From contig NC_081406.1 of assembly GCF_030272615.1 (NCBI RefSeq), forward strand, positions 241,491,718 to 241,555,717: a stretch of DNA of 64,000 nucleotides, read 5' to 3'. This document shows positions 37,537-48,864 of the stretch, piece after piece (positions within the stretch are counted from its first letter, which is position 1; each line of letters begins with the position of its first letter). The position numbers and the translations under genes were made by a program. The notes beneath the pieces were generated by a model. The model was not told where the DNA came from. It worked only from the letters and a program-made list of their open reading frames with translations, and ran no database searches. This DNA comes from Cryptomeria japonica (taxonomy: Eukaryota > Streptophyta > Pinopsida > Cupressales > Cupressaceae).

Positions 37537-38384
37537 ATGTATACATATATATAAGTGATTATATTTATGTACTCAAGACATTGAAAGATAAGTACATATA
37601 TATATGCATATATAGATATGTATACATGTTGTATAGTGTTGGTGAAAAATTAGGGTTTCCACCACAAGAAGGATGAAAAACTCTAATTTTTACTTGGGGA
37701 CCATTACATGAGGGAAAGATAGGAATTAGATAGATCTAAATCTAGTAGATCTAGATTCTAATCTAATTCCAAGGGGTGTTGAATGTGCCCTCTTCTTTCC
37801 CTTGATTTGGATTGATTTGTTGAAGATGCTGGAAGTAGGGTAAACAGGCTTAATGTTGAGTAATTATGTGCAAATAGTGAGCTACAGTCAAGTAAGTGCA
37901 CAAAGATGGTGGTCAAAAGGGGGGGTATAAGTGGACACTTTTTTTTTGAAATCAGGTGAACCTAAACTTGGAGGAAAAATTTTAAAGTCATCAACTCAAG
38001 ATATGAAGATAATCAAAGAACAAATATTATAGTACTCTAAATCTAGTTTCCAAAATACTAAACGTTTTCAAAATTCGATAAGACTGAAAAAATGGTGCAT
38101 GTATGTCTATGAGAACTATGGAGACACTAGTAAAAGAAATTCAATAATAATATGTTATTGTTGTTCAAATTTTAAAAAAATTATATGGTTAGAAAGCTCA
38201 GAAGATGGGTGAAAATATGGTGGCAATTTTAGAAATACCCACTTGATGAAGTGTAAACCTGATGATGACAAAGTCGAGAAACCAAGTTGATAAAATAAAA
38301 CACATCAAAAAGGAGGGAAATGGAGGGCAATCAAACTTCCAAACCATAGCTTTGTCATCCAGGCCTATTTCCAAGCCTAAATAG

Positions 38385-38530
38385 TCAAAAGCGCGTACGG
38401 GGGTACCTATAGTATAAAAAGTGCGTATGGGGTACTTATGGTGTAAGAAGCGTGTACGCTCTATCTTAACTATAAAAAGCACGTACGCGCTATTTTTACT
38501 ATAAATAGGGCATACACGCTTTTTATGTTT
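38385..38530 (+). repeat. Left subterminal repeats of TE2 with GCGTACGC core
   Basis: Four to five imperfect units of about 35 bases containing AAGCGCGTACG-like cores and TATAAAAAG. A further core lies at 38728. Confidence 0.75.
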
Positions 38531-38702
38531 AAATTTTGGGGGTGTGTATAGTATGATATTGTATATATAATATGTGTATATACATATAATATATAATTTA
38601 TATATAATATGAAAATATATAATATATAATATTTATATACATATATATATATATAATAAATTAAGTATATATATACACACATATGTGTGTATGTATGTAT
38701 AT

Positions 38703-38864
38703 TGTCTCCCTCTCTCCCCCTCTCAAGCGCGTACAAGGTGCCTCTCTTTCTCTTTGTCTCCCTCTCTCTCTTTCTCTATCTCTCTCCCTCCCTCTCTCCC
38801 TCTCTCCCCCTCTCTCTCTCCCCCTCTCTCTCACTCCCTCACCCTCTCTCCCTTTCCTCCATAC

Positions 38865-38915
<51 letters not shown>
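38703..38915 (+). repeat. (CT)n polypyrimidine tract
   Basis: Interrupted CT/CCT repeats ending in about 22 perfect CT units (38869-38913). Long reading frames here are only simple repeat. Confidence 0.95.
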
Positions 38916-38916
<1 letters not shown>

Positions 38917-39084
38917 ATATATCTTCTTTTTGTTTGCATATAGATGAGGTGATAAGAAGATTGACAAGGTGGTTAGTTTTGTTTTTTTTTTAAAAGAAGA
39001 TAGGATATAAAGTAGAACGTTTAAAGAAGATGAACGTATTGGTTTCTTTGGATCATGTGGATGTATTGGTTGGATAATCTTTAT

Positions 39085-40404
39085 GGTTTGTATGGTGTAC
39101 TTAGGGGTCATATGGTGTCTTATGACCCCTTAGGACTCTATATGACCCCTTAGGTGTTGTTATGGGTCATATGGTGTTAAATGATCCCTTAGGACACCAT
39201 ATGACCCCTTAGGACTCCATATGGTGTCGTTATGGGTCGTATGGTGTCCTAAAGGGTCATATGGTGTTTTATGACCCCTTAGGACACCATATGATCGCTT
39301 AGGTGTCATTAGAGGTCATATTGTTTCCTAAAAGGTCATATGGTGTCCTATGACCCCTTAGGACACCATATGACCCCTTAAGACACCATACAACCCATAA
39401 CAACACCATACGGTGTACTGAGGGGTCATAGGATGCCATATGACCCCTCAAGACACCATACGACCCATAACGACACCATATGGTGTCCTAAAGGATCATA
39501 TGGTGTTCTATGACCCCTTAGGACACTATTTGGTGTCATTATAGGTCCTATGGTGTGCTAAGGGATCATATAGTGTCCTATGACCTCTTAGATGTTGTTA
39601 GGGGTTATATTATGATCTAGGGGTCATATGGTGTCCTATGACCCCTTAGGACACCATATGGTGTATTTATGTGCCTTATGGTGTCCTATGACCCCTAGGA
39701 CATCTTATGACCCCTTAGGACACCATATGGTGTTGTTAGGGGTCATATGGTCTCCTACGACCCCTTAGGACACCATTTGACCCCTTAGGACTCCATATGG
39801 TGTCCTAAGAGGTCATATAGTGTTCTATGACCCCTTAGGACACCATTTGGTGTCATTATGGGTTGTATGGTGTGTTAAGGGGTCGTATGGTGTCCTATTA
39901 GCCCTTAGGACTCCATATGACCTCTTATGTGTCGTTATGGGTCATATGGTGTCCTAAGGAATATATGGTGTCCTATGACCTGTTAGGACACATGCATGGA
40001 TCCCTAGGATACCATATGACATGAAAAAACACAAAAAGGATACCATATGACCTCGAAGAATACCATATGACCCCTAAGAATACCATATGACATGAAAAAA
40101 CACAAAATGGTGTCCTCCAAGTTTAGGTTCTCCTACGACCCCTTAGGAAACCATTTGACCCCTTAGGACTCCATATAGTGTCATTATGGGTCGTATGGTG
40201 TCCTAAGAGGTCATAGAGTGTTGTATAACCCCTTAGGACACCATTTGGTGTCATTATGGGTCGTATGGTGTGCTAAGGGGTCATATGGTATCCTATGACC
40301 CCTTAGGACTCCATATGACCTCTTATGTGTCGTTATGGGTCATATGGTGTCCTATAACCCCTTAGGACACATGCATGGATCCCTAGGATACCATATGACC
40401 CCTA
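39085..40404. repeat. 20-bp minisatellite in alternating orientation
   Basis: The unit ATATGGTGTCCTAAGGGGTC and its reverse complement GACCCCTTAGGACACCATAT alternate irregularly over 1.3 kb, so many adjacent pairs form perfect palindromes around CATATG or the CCTTAGG/CCTAAGG join. A 270-bp block (about 39750-40010) is repeated at 40132-40400. No ORF. The same unit occurs at 48618-48860. Confidence 0.92.
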
Positions 40405-40469
40405 AGAGGGAGAGAGGGAGAGAGGGGGGGAGACAAAGATGGAGAAAGGGAAAGGGAGGGGGAGAGCGA

Positions 40470-40504
<35 letters not shown>

Positions 40505-41149
40505 GGGGGGCAAGATATAGAGAGATATAAGAGATCAACAGAGGGATTGGGAGAGAAAGAGAGACCTAAGAGGTGGAGGGAGGGTAGGTGAGAAAGAGAG
40601 AAAGAGAGGGTGAGAGATAGAGAGATTTTGAGTGAGAGGAAGGAAGGGATGGAAGGAGAGTACAAGAGACTAGAGAGAGAGAGGTGTGAAGAGAGGGAGA
40701 GAGTGAGAAAGAGAGGTAATGAGAAAGAGAGAGAGGGAGAGGGAGGAGAGAGGGAGAGAATGAGAGAGAGATACACCTGAGAGAAGGAGAGAGTGAGATA
40801 CAGAGAAAGAGGATGAGAGGGAGAGACTTCAAAGAGAGAGAGAGACTTAAGTGAAAAATAGAAATGGAGGGGGGGAGGTAGGGAGAGAGTGGGAAAGAGA
40901 TGCACTTGACAAAGGAGGAGAGTGTGATAGAGAGATAGAGGCAGAGAGGGAGAGAGACTTGAGAGAGAGAGAGAGAGAGAGAGACTTGATAGAAGAGGAG
41001 AGAGAGAGAGAGATAGATAAAGGTTGATAGAGAGAAGGAGAGAGACTTGAGAGAAATAGAAATGGAACGAGAGGGGAGAGAGAAAGAGAGTTAGAGGGAA
41101 ATAAATACTTGACAAAGGAAGAGAAAGGGAGGGGGAGGGAGAGGGATAG

Positions 41150-41201
<52 letters not shown>

Positions 41202-41455
41202 AAGAGAGGGGGAGAGAGTGAGAGATAGAGATATTTGAGAGTGGGAGAGAAAGAGAGGGATAGATGAAAGAGAGAAAGAGGGTGAGGGAGATGAGAAAGA
41301 GAGGGAGAGATACCCAAGAGAGGGAAGAAAGTAGAGAGGGAGAGATTCCTAAGATAGGGAAGAAAGTAGAGAGGGAGATGCGTAAGAGACAAAAAAGTAG
41401 GGGTTAAGGAAGAGAGAGGGAGAATGTAGGGAAGAGAGGAGAGAGATAATGCTGA
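40405..41455 (+). repeat. (GA)n polypurine tract
   Basis: About 1 kb of imperfect GA/GGGA repeat with perfect runs near 40473-40502 and 41153-41198. It is opposite in sense to the CT tract on the other side of the minisatellite. Confidence 0.95.
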
Positions 41456-41697
41456 TATAAGCATGTTGATTACTCAAATTTGACTAAGTCTGAAATTTAT
41501 AAGAATACTCAAAAAACTAAAATCTGCATTATAACTCTTAGAGATCTGGAACCACTCTCAAACATCCTGACAATATATACATCAAATATATCTTAAATGT
41601 TATATTTTATGTCACTTATACTTAAATGTTATATTTTATGTATATATCCTACCAAAAAACCTAATGGAATGCTAAATGAATTGCATTTTATTGACAG

Positions 41698-41935
41698 ACA
41701 AACGCATACGCGATTTAAAAACTAAAACCGAGTATGAGTTTTTTAGTTTCTAAACCGCGTACGTGGTTTTAGTTTTTAAACCGCGTACGAGGTTCTTAGT
41801 TTCTAAACCGCGTACGCGGTTAGTATACTTTAAACCCCATACGTGGTTTAGATTTGGTTAGGCTCGGCAAAGCGAGCCTAAACACATACGGGGTTCTTTA
41901 AATTTGAAATACCCCGTGCACGATTTGTTGTTTTT
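41698..41935 (+). repeat. Right subterminal repeats of TE2 with GCGTACGC core
   Basis: About eight units of 25-33 bases. The best is AAACCGCGTACGCGGTT, a perfect palindrome within (ACCGCGTACGCGGT). Other units differ by one to three bases. Confidence 0.85.
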
Positions 41936-42039
41936 CATGTTTTTTTTTGGGTGTGTCCACTTTCCTAACCACCATCTTTGTGCACTTACCCAGGTGTCGG
42001 ATCGAACCATAAACCTAGATCTAAGAATTGTAAGAGGAT

Positions 42040-43150
42040 TCAGGCCTATTCCCAGGAGGAGCTCCTGATTTGTCGAGACCAGTGTGACAGTCTCTATGGT
42101 CCTCGAAACTTTCCATACTCCAATGGGGGGATAATTTGTCTCTGTAAATAAATCTTATCTTGAAGATCACAACTTTTTACCGGCTTCCTAAGCACAAAAG
42201 GAAGGTGAAATAGGTTGGAAATAAGGGGTTTGCCTAAGTCAAACCCTAGTTTAGGATTTAACCTTGAATGAAATGTTGCGAATACTGAAATAAAAAATGG
42301 AAGGATATACCTTAGATCTGCAATGACTGATAATGATGTTTTTCTTCTTGGATGTATATGTTGTATGAAATGGCATGAACATGACAAAACCCTAATCACA
42401 CACACATGCTTGCATATGAATGTTGTAGTTTGCTCCAGAATGATTGAATGAAGGATATGCAGCTTTGAAGACCTTTGTAAATGCTTGATGATGAACACTT
42501 GAATGCTTGATTTCTTGAATGTGAAGACTTGGGATTGCTTAGGGGTGAACTCATAATAATGGTTGGACCACTTTTGCCCATGAACGAAATTCCTAGGTGG
42601 GAAAAAAAAAATTGGGGAGGCAGTTCGAATGAACTAGGGATGTTCGAGCGAACTACCCTTTGGGGTTTGAGCAAACCCCCTAGTTCAATCATACATGTGA
42701 CATCACTGGGGTTTACTCGAATCCCCTTTTATTAATATTTTATGGGGTTCGCTTGAACCCCCCCTTCGAGCGAACCCCCTTTTTAACTATTTTTTAATCA
42801 TTATAAAATGAATGTAGGGGGGTTCATTCAACCCTCTTTCATTTGAAGGGGTGTTCATTTGAACCCCCTTTCTATGCTACTCCACCCCAAACTCTTGAAC
42901 TTTTTACACAATTTTAGCCTTGAAACCTCTGGTTCAAGGCTCAAATGAAATAATTTTGACAACCCAAAAATATAGGATGGTAGTGCTTGAAGAAAACTTT
43001 CCAACAACTATAATTTTATTACATTGTGAGTTTATTATGATCTCTTTTTAAAAAAATTACTAAATATAGGGTTTTCACCAAAGATGAACTTCTTTGTTCA
43101 ACGCATTGGGAAAAATAGTAAACTAATTCAAAAAAAATCTGAAAAATATC
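42040..43150 (-). mobile_element. Degenerate LTR related to family A
   Basis: The minus strand has the family A landmark TTTGACTTAGGCAAACCCC near 42245-42225 and CATTCAAG-type repeats near 42510. It also has a GC-rich palindromic module area (42620-42870) made of GGGGTTCGCTTGAACCCC-like units. Ends cannot be fixed. It may continue the LTR part at 62679-63688 across the insertion at 43151-62678, but this is not proven. Confidence 0.5.
42620..42870. repeat. Palindromic GAACCCC/GGGGTTC modules
   Basis: At least six short units such as GGGGTTCGCTTGAACCCC and TTCGAGCGAACCCCC, in both orientations. Confidence 0.75.
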
Positions 43151-44389
43151 TGTAATGGTGGGAAAATGGTGAATGATAAATCAAGAAGGAAACCACCCTT
43201 TCCCTCAAAGTGAAATGAGAGTCTTGCTATCGATTACCATTCAAGCACTTTTCACCATGTTACATTAGGAAGAGGAGAGGATAATTCACTAGATTCAATC
43301 TCTCCACATGAAGATGGTAGATTGAATTCTGAATGAATTGGGAATGCTAAGTTGATCCCCTCTTCCTTGTTTGAAATGGAAAGGAATTGACTGAATTATG
43401 TAGTTCAAAAGTGACAAAGAATTGATTATAATTTGAGATCGAAATATGGGATGAAGTTGTACACCTAGATCTGGTAGTAAAATGTTGAGACGAAGTTGCC
43501 CTGCGAATTTGAGGAAAGTTTGTTTGGACCGTGGTGGGAATGTACATGGTCCTCCGAAAAATCCGCGAAATGAAAAGGGTTTTTCCACCTTTGCAAATGT
43601 AGCCCAAATCCAAAAGTACAGTTGTGCACCTAAAACCTACACACAAAAAAGAGAGAAAGATGGGTTGGGATTGGGGGTTTGCCTTTAGGTCAAACCCCAG
43701 TTTTGGAATTAACTAGGTAATGAAAGAAAGTACTTGCAAGTAGATGTAAATGAAATACTGACTTGTAAATCACCTCAAGGGAGGTTGTAGTAGCAATGTT
43801 GATGGAAGTGTTTGTGTGGAATTGAATGTTGAAATCAATCTCCTCTTCAATGGTTGAATCCTTGACTTGAATGCAACACCTAGCCTTGACGGGAGACTTG
43901 AGAATGCTCAATGCTAGAAAAGAATGCTTCAATTCTCTTGAATGCTTGATCACTTGTGAATTTCCCACTCATCCAACTTATTGAACTTATGCAAATGAGA
44001 GGACGAATTCCCCTTGAATACATGTTAGTGGATTTGAATTTCATCATGGGCTCACATTGGGGGAGTTTCCCACCCGAGGCACAATCAAAAATGCAACCCT
44101 AAGAAGGGTCCTACCCCAAAATAGGGTAGGGACAGGGGTGCCATGTTCCTGTCCTCAGAGGACAAGGGCATCAAGCCCCTATCCAAGGGGGGACAGTGGC
44201 GCCACACCCCTATCCTATTCCTTTCTCTAGGGAAGAGTGCGGATAGGATGATGTAAAGGCCAAGGAAGAAGCTATTTCCATAAGATGAGAAATCTCCAAT
44301 CTCCGATCAGGCTAGAGGATTCCAATTCTCATGCGTGAGGACCTTAATGCAATCAAAAATTTCTAGGGTCGCAATTTTATGACACTACA
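43151..44389 (-). mobile_element. 3' LTR of family A copy 2
   Basis: 1239 bp. On the minus strand it starts TGTAGTGTCATAAAATTGCG and ends CCCACCATTACA. Nearly collinear with 61447-62678. Confidence 0.9.
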
Positions 44390-45103
44390 TTTAGCCCCCA
44401 CTTCAGCAGGAGTATGAGCGTATGCCAATACTGTTGGTAAAGTATAAGGAAATAAGATTGAAAGACTTCTACCAAGTGAAGGAGGCAAGATGCGCCAAGA
44501 CACCAGTGGATTTAGGATCTTATGACTTCGATTGACAAAGTAAAAGGGCAGATCAAGAAGGGGAGAACCATGACTGCAAGTAGCAAAGTTTCATTCACTG
44601 TGAGTCATGAAAGCAAGGATACAAAATATTACAAAGCAAAACAAAGTTCACTAAGTAATTCTAAGTATCACAAGAAGGAAAGTATGAGCGAAGTGTATGC
44701 CCCCACATTAAAGTGATCGCACGTGCCTTATCGGGAGTGATGGATTTAAGGTGGGATACACACAAGACAGAGGAAAGGAGCAGGTTATCGCGAGGATTTA
44801 GCCCCCAATCGAGGTATAAACCCAAGGATAGTGAACACAACACATGAGGTAGTGTTGTTTTCTTTGGGGTCAATATGTTGTATGATAACTCATGTACATC
44901 ATGTATGTATATGCATATAATAATCTTCATTCCCCAAAGAAGGAAACTACCTTAGAAGAAAGGGAAGAGAGGATGTCTTTTGAGTCAACATGAAAGAGAC
45001 CAAGAAAATATCACAATGCTTTGCATCATCCCCAAGTAGACATTAAGGGAATAATAGAAGAACAGGGATACACATAGAAGAATGGTCACAAAGAGAAAGA
45101 AAG

Positions 45104-45149
<46 letters not shown>

Positions 45150-45166
45150 CAACAGTGCTAATATTT
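44390..45166 (-). other. 3' noncoding region of family A copy 2, with polypurine tract and GA microsatellite
   Basis: AGTGGGGGCTAAA on the minus strand abuts the LTR. A perfect GA run lies at about 45109-45147. Otherwise it corresponds to 2998-3738. Confidence 0.8.
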
Positions 45167-46207
45167 CTAATCTAGCATGACATCTGCCTCCCGATCTTGT
45201 TGATCACTATTTCGGGAAGGCAAGCAACATGCCAGAGGAGCGATATCGAGCACAACAAATGGATCCATCACAAGATCCAAAAAAGGACTATGCTCATGTT
45301 GTAAGTCACTTTGTTCGATTCGAGGAGCTAGGATTAGGGTTTGTGAAAACTCATCTGATAAATGCTTGTCCACATCAACATATTCATACTCACTCTCAGA
45401 AGCATTAGGAGTTGTATTAACATTATGAATAGCATTTTTATCCATTTCTTCATCAGAGTTTACTAAAAGAGGGGCAAGAACACGAATAGGAGTAAAACCA
45501 TCACATGTTTTATGCAACTTATGATTTGGAGATGTTGGTTGAACATCTTGCTTAGGAGAAAAGGAAATCATGTCAACTACTCGAGTCTAAGGAGATTGAA
45601 TATTTTCAGGGATAACTTCACGAGTTTGAACGCAGCGTCTTCATGTGTGTTCTCTCGCACAATGATTCTGTCGGGTCTTAGTGGAAGGCTAAGGAGGAGG
45701 AACATTTGAAAGAGTAGGAATGTTTCTCTACTTCATAATTGAAGATTTAGGTTGAAGTCTTTTTGGTTGAACAATAGGAGAAAGATGTCTCCTCTCTCAA
45801 TAAGAGGAAGGAGGTGGAACTGTGCCATAGAAAGGAGGAATATTAGGTGTAAGAAGGAGAGTAGGTCCATCATGAGGAGGAGGTATAGGTCTAACTCTAG
45901 GAAGAATATTGTTGTTCTCCTTAAGAGAAGGTAAAGTCACATCCATAGGAGTAGGTGGACAATCTTCCTTAGGAGGGAGATTAGTTCTATCTGAGAGGGT
46001 AAGAACCTCATCTTGAAGAATAATAGGAATGTCAAGTGAAACTGGCAATCTAGGTTGACTTAAAGATAAAATCATATCGTTCTTCCATTTTTGATAAGGT
46101 TGAAAAAGAGCATCGCTCCTTGATGGAAGAGATTGAAATTGTTTAGGCCAAAAGAGATCAATAGGAACACCAAGGCTTCTTTGGGATGGACAAAATAAGC
46201 TATGGTT
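45167..46207 (-). pseudogene. C-terminal tail of family A polyprotein (copy 2)
   Basis: It corresponds to 2010-2997 of the first copy: FWPKQFQSLP, the KW(K)NDMILSLS segment, a Pro-rich part with RPIPP.HDG and PPFYG, and an acidic tail ending DVMLD with the stop at 45167. Stops and at least one frame change occur near 45560-45800. The tail has no known domain; its conserved end in two diverged copies suggests it was once under selection. Confidence 0.85.
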
Positions 46208-46339
46208 GGGTATGTGTAGGATCATGGTGTGCCAAAATAGGCCCTTAAGTGACAATGAAATTTCAAAAATTCAGAGTAAATAATTATTTATGAATTTTTT
46301 ACTACAACTTTTCAAAAATTCAAAAACTCCTATGTCTAA

Positions 46340-48030
46340 CCACCAGGCCACGGGGCTCCGAAGGGAAGGAAGCAACTACTATAGGGATAGAAAAGTGAGC
46401 AAGGAGGCCATTGAAAGATATCCAGAAACTGAAAAGGAAAAAAATGCCTGGTAAAGCTAAGTAAAACTTACTATCCCCCTAGGGCTTTTTTCAAACCATG
46501 GAGGGAGGTCCTTTTTGTTATAATGCACTATATTACTTTAGATGGTAGATTCACTAAAGTATACGGCTACCATTTTGTTTTGTTGAATCATTTAAGGCAT
46601 GACGAGAAGGTTAATATTCCATATTTTACGTTATGTTCTATCAATGCCACCATAAAAACCTATAAAGAGAACCCTATGGGGGACGGTGTCATGCAGCAGA
46701 GTTTAATGGTTCTTATTTATGACCATCTCACGGCTAACCAAATAGCCTGTCTATAGCCCTCTATTGCAGAGTCTAAGGAAGATGGGTCAGACTCTATTTT
46801 TCCTTGGACGAGGGTTCTGATAGTGATCCAATGAGTGAGTCTGAGGAGAGTATGGATGACTCGGAAGTCGAAGTAGGTAAAAAGAGGAAATATCTACAAA
46901 CTAGGCCTTCCTCCTCAAAGGGAAAGAAACCCAAGGGCAAAATTCTCCAGATTAGCTCCTCGGAGGAGGAGGAGGTTGCAGAAGATTCAGAGAAGGAGAA
47001 ACCCTAGGGTTCCCAGAAAAAGAAAACTAAAGTCCATACACAGACCAGAAACAAACAAAAGAGAAAGGATGAGAATGTGAAGGCGCTGGAGGATCATAAG
47101 TAGAAAAAGATTCTGGAAGCTGACCAGAACTTGGAAGAGGTGACCACTAGAGAAATTCTTAGGGCTGATGACAAAGCTACTGTTGGTGACACCCCAAATA
47201 AGAAATAGGACAACTCTGGCAAGATTGATCTCTCCTCAAACCCACCTCCTCAGGGTATGAAAGGTTTTATGGACACAATGGAATGGTTAATCACCAGTTG
47301 CAAGAAAGTTGTGGATGACAACAAAAAGCTCAGCCACAGAATCTAGATTTTGGAAACTATTAACACTGGGGAAGGGACGACTATGGCTGATTATATGGAG
47401 GATTTGACAAAAATTGTTGCTAAAGCTGAAAATATAAGAGACTCCTTCAACCCGAGATTTGAGAAAATCGAGAAAGACCTGCTAGAGAGGAAAGCAAAAG
47501 CTAATGCTATGGATCAAACTATGTCGAGAACTGTCAGTAAAGTCAGCAAAATTGAGGAATGTCTCAAAAGTATCGCAGAGAAAAGCTTGAACATTTTAAA
47601 GGTCTCTGTCAGCAATACTAAAACTCTCATCAGCAAATTGGATGAGGAGAAGGATACCCTGGACATTGACCATGACACTAAAGGCACAAGAGATGTTCAA
47701 GGACCCAGAACCAGAACCAGAGGAAAAAAGAAAGAGAAGAAGCCTAATAAGGACCTGGATGAACTCAAAGTTGTTGCGGCTTCCTATGACCAGTTGTTGA
47801 TTAAGGCAGAGGACCTTTTGAAGACTCTTTAATTGTGCAGTGTTTTCTTGGTTTCTGTTGTTTTGTTGTTCCTATCTTTTGTTGTCTTTTCTGTTTACTG
47901 GCTTGTTGCCAGTTGTTTTGTATCCGGTTTTTATGTTTTGGAACTCTATGATTACATTTCTTAATATCCTATGTTAATGGTTTCGGGTCCTGAAAACCTT
48001 CTTTTCTAATTAATCAGAACTTGGTCAAAA
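46340..48030 (+). mobile_element. Single-ORF non-LTR retroposon nested in TE1
   Basis: It consists of a short leader, one decayed ORF and a T/G-rich 3' region ending GGTTTCGGGTCCTGAAAACC. The tail matches that of the truncated copy at 10208-10466. No reverse transcriptase is present. Borders are approximate. Confidence 0.55.
46447..47832 (+). pseudogene. Retroposon ORF: acidic, coiled-coil protein, several stops
   Basis: It probably starts at ATG 46447 (MPGKAK). A conserved-looking segment ITLDGRFTKVYGYHFVLLNH follows near 46530, then an acidic/basic low-complexity part (SSSEEEEVAEDSEKEKP), then a heptad-rich helical part (47350-47640) and a basic tail RTRTRGKKKEKK, ending in LLKTL and stop 47830-47832. 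Stops at 46456, 46471, 46754, 47005, 47101, 47206 and 47344 plus small frame changes make it inactive. The layout (coiled coil plus basic region) is like a LINE ORF1 RNA-binding protein, but no RRM or zinc knuckle is visible. Function unknown. Confidence 0.6.
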
Positions 48031-48289
48031 CCTTATGACATTTATTTTTTAAAATTTTTCCCGATAGCAGACGAAGCATAGAATGTGACGCATGTTTCGG
48101 ATTCAAAAAGTGTTATACCATTTGAAAGTTATGAGTGTTTTTTCAATCAGTCTACCAATCAAGACTTTTGTCATAATTCAATTAGAAATTAAATAATAAT
48201 TATTTATTAAATTTGAAATAAGACAAGCCTTATATTGTTGGAAAGCTGAGAACGTCCTTAAAAAACCCTTTTTGTTTTATCATTTTTGG

Positions 48290-48480
48290 CTATTAAAAAA
48301 GTCGTCAGCCACAAATGTAAAATCTGGAAAATCAAGGAATACTGAAAAACACATTTTTTCAGTTGACTTTCTAGGCTTGTCACTTCCAAGCCAAATCCCA
48401 AAGCAAACTCGAGCCAAAATTTGAAATTTGAAATTTGTACAACAAAAATTGGATATCCGATTTTAACAAGTAAATTCAAT
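48290..48480 (+). repeat. Inner inverted repeat of TE1, left
   Basis: GTTGACTTTCTAGGCTTG and ATATCCGATTTTAACAAGTAA match, in inverted orientation, the sequence at 51120-51240. Contains the palindromic core TTGGATATCCGATTTT at 48449-48464. Confidence 0.65.
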
Positions 48481-48583
48481 AACTAAATCTGCACATAATT
48501 AAACTATTGTTTATTAATATATTAATATATAATATATCAATATAAAATATATTAATTTATAAATATATTGGTATATGATATTA

Positions 48584-48860
48584 GGGAGAGAGAGAGAGAG
48601 AGAGGGGGGGGGGGGAAGGGGTCATATTGTGTCCTAAGGGGTTGCATTGTGTCCTATGACCCCTTAGGACACCATATGACCCCTTAGGTGTCAAATTTTT
48701 GTTAACAATATTGGCACTGCTTTTTATATTGTAATAATGGTTCATCTTGCCACCTTATGACACACTATGACCCATTATGACACCATATGGTGTCATTAGG
48801 GGTCATATGGTGTCCTAAGGGATCATGGGATACCATATGACCCCTAAGGACAACACACGT
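48584..48860. repeat. GA tract plus 20-bp minisatellite in TE1
   Basis: GA run 48588-48604, a G run, then units of the GGGGTCATATGGTGTCC minisatellite in both orientations, with a 100-base unrelated spacer. It lies just after the stop codon of the TE1 gene and copies the composition of the TE2 core. Confidence 0.85.
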
Positions 48861-48864
48861 GTAC

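Larger units (their letters stand above)
37890..41991. mobile_element. TIR element (TE2), non-autonomous, packed with minisatellite
   Basis: The left end AAGTAAGTGCACAAAGATGG and the right end, read inward, GGGTAAGTGCACAAAGATGG match at 22 of the first 24 positions; after a gap both continue AGTGGACAC. From outside in, the element holds repeats with a GCGTACGC core on both sides, a CT tract on the left and GA tracts on the right, and a 1.3-kb minisatellite in the middle. There is no transposase gene. The first ends match those of the element at 46208-51312 (GGGTTAGTGCA). No clear target duplication (AGTC versus AGGT). Confidence 0.65.

Noticed and set aside
38683..38993. Three overlapping ORFs rich in Ser/Leu/Pro
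   Set aside because: They are translations of the CT tract in three frames; no start context, domain or codon bias supports them.
39085..40404. CRISPR-like repeat array
   Set aside because: Units adjoin without unique spacers, occur in both orientations, and the setting is a plant genome.
40402..41464. Long minus-strand ORFs rich in Ser/Leu and matching plus-strand Arg/Glu ORFs
   Set aside because: Pure products of the GA repeat.
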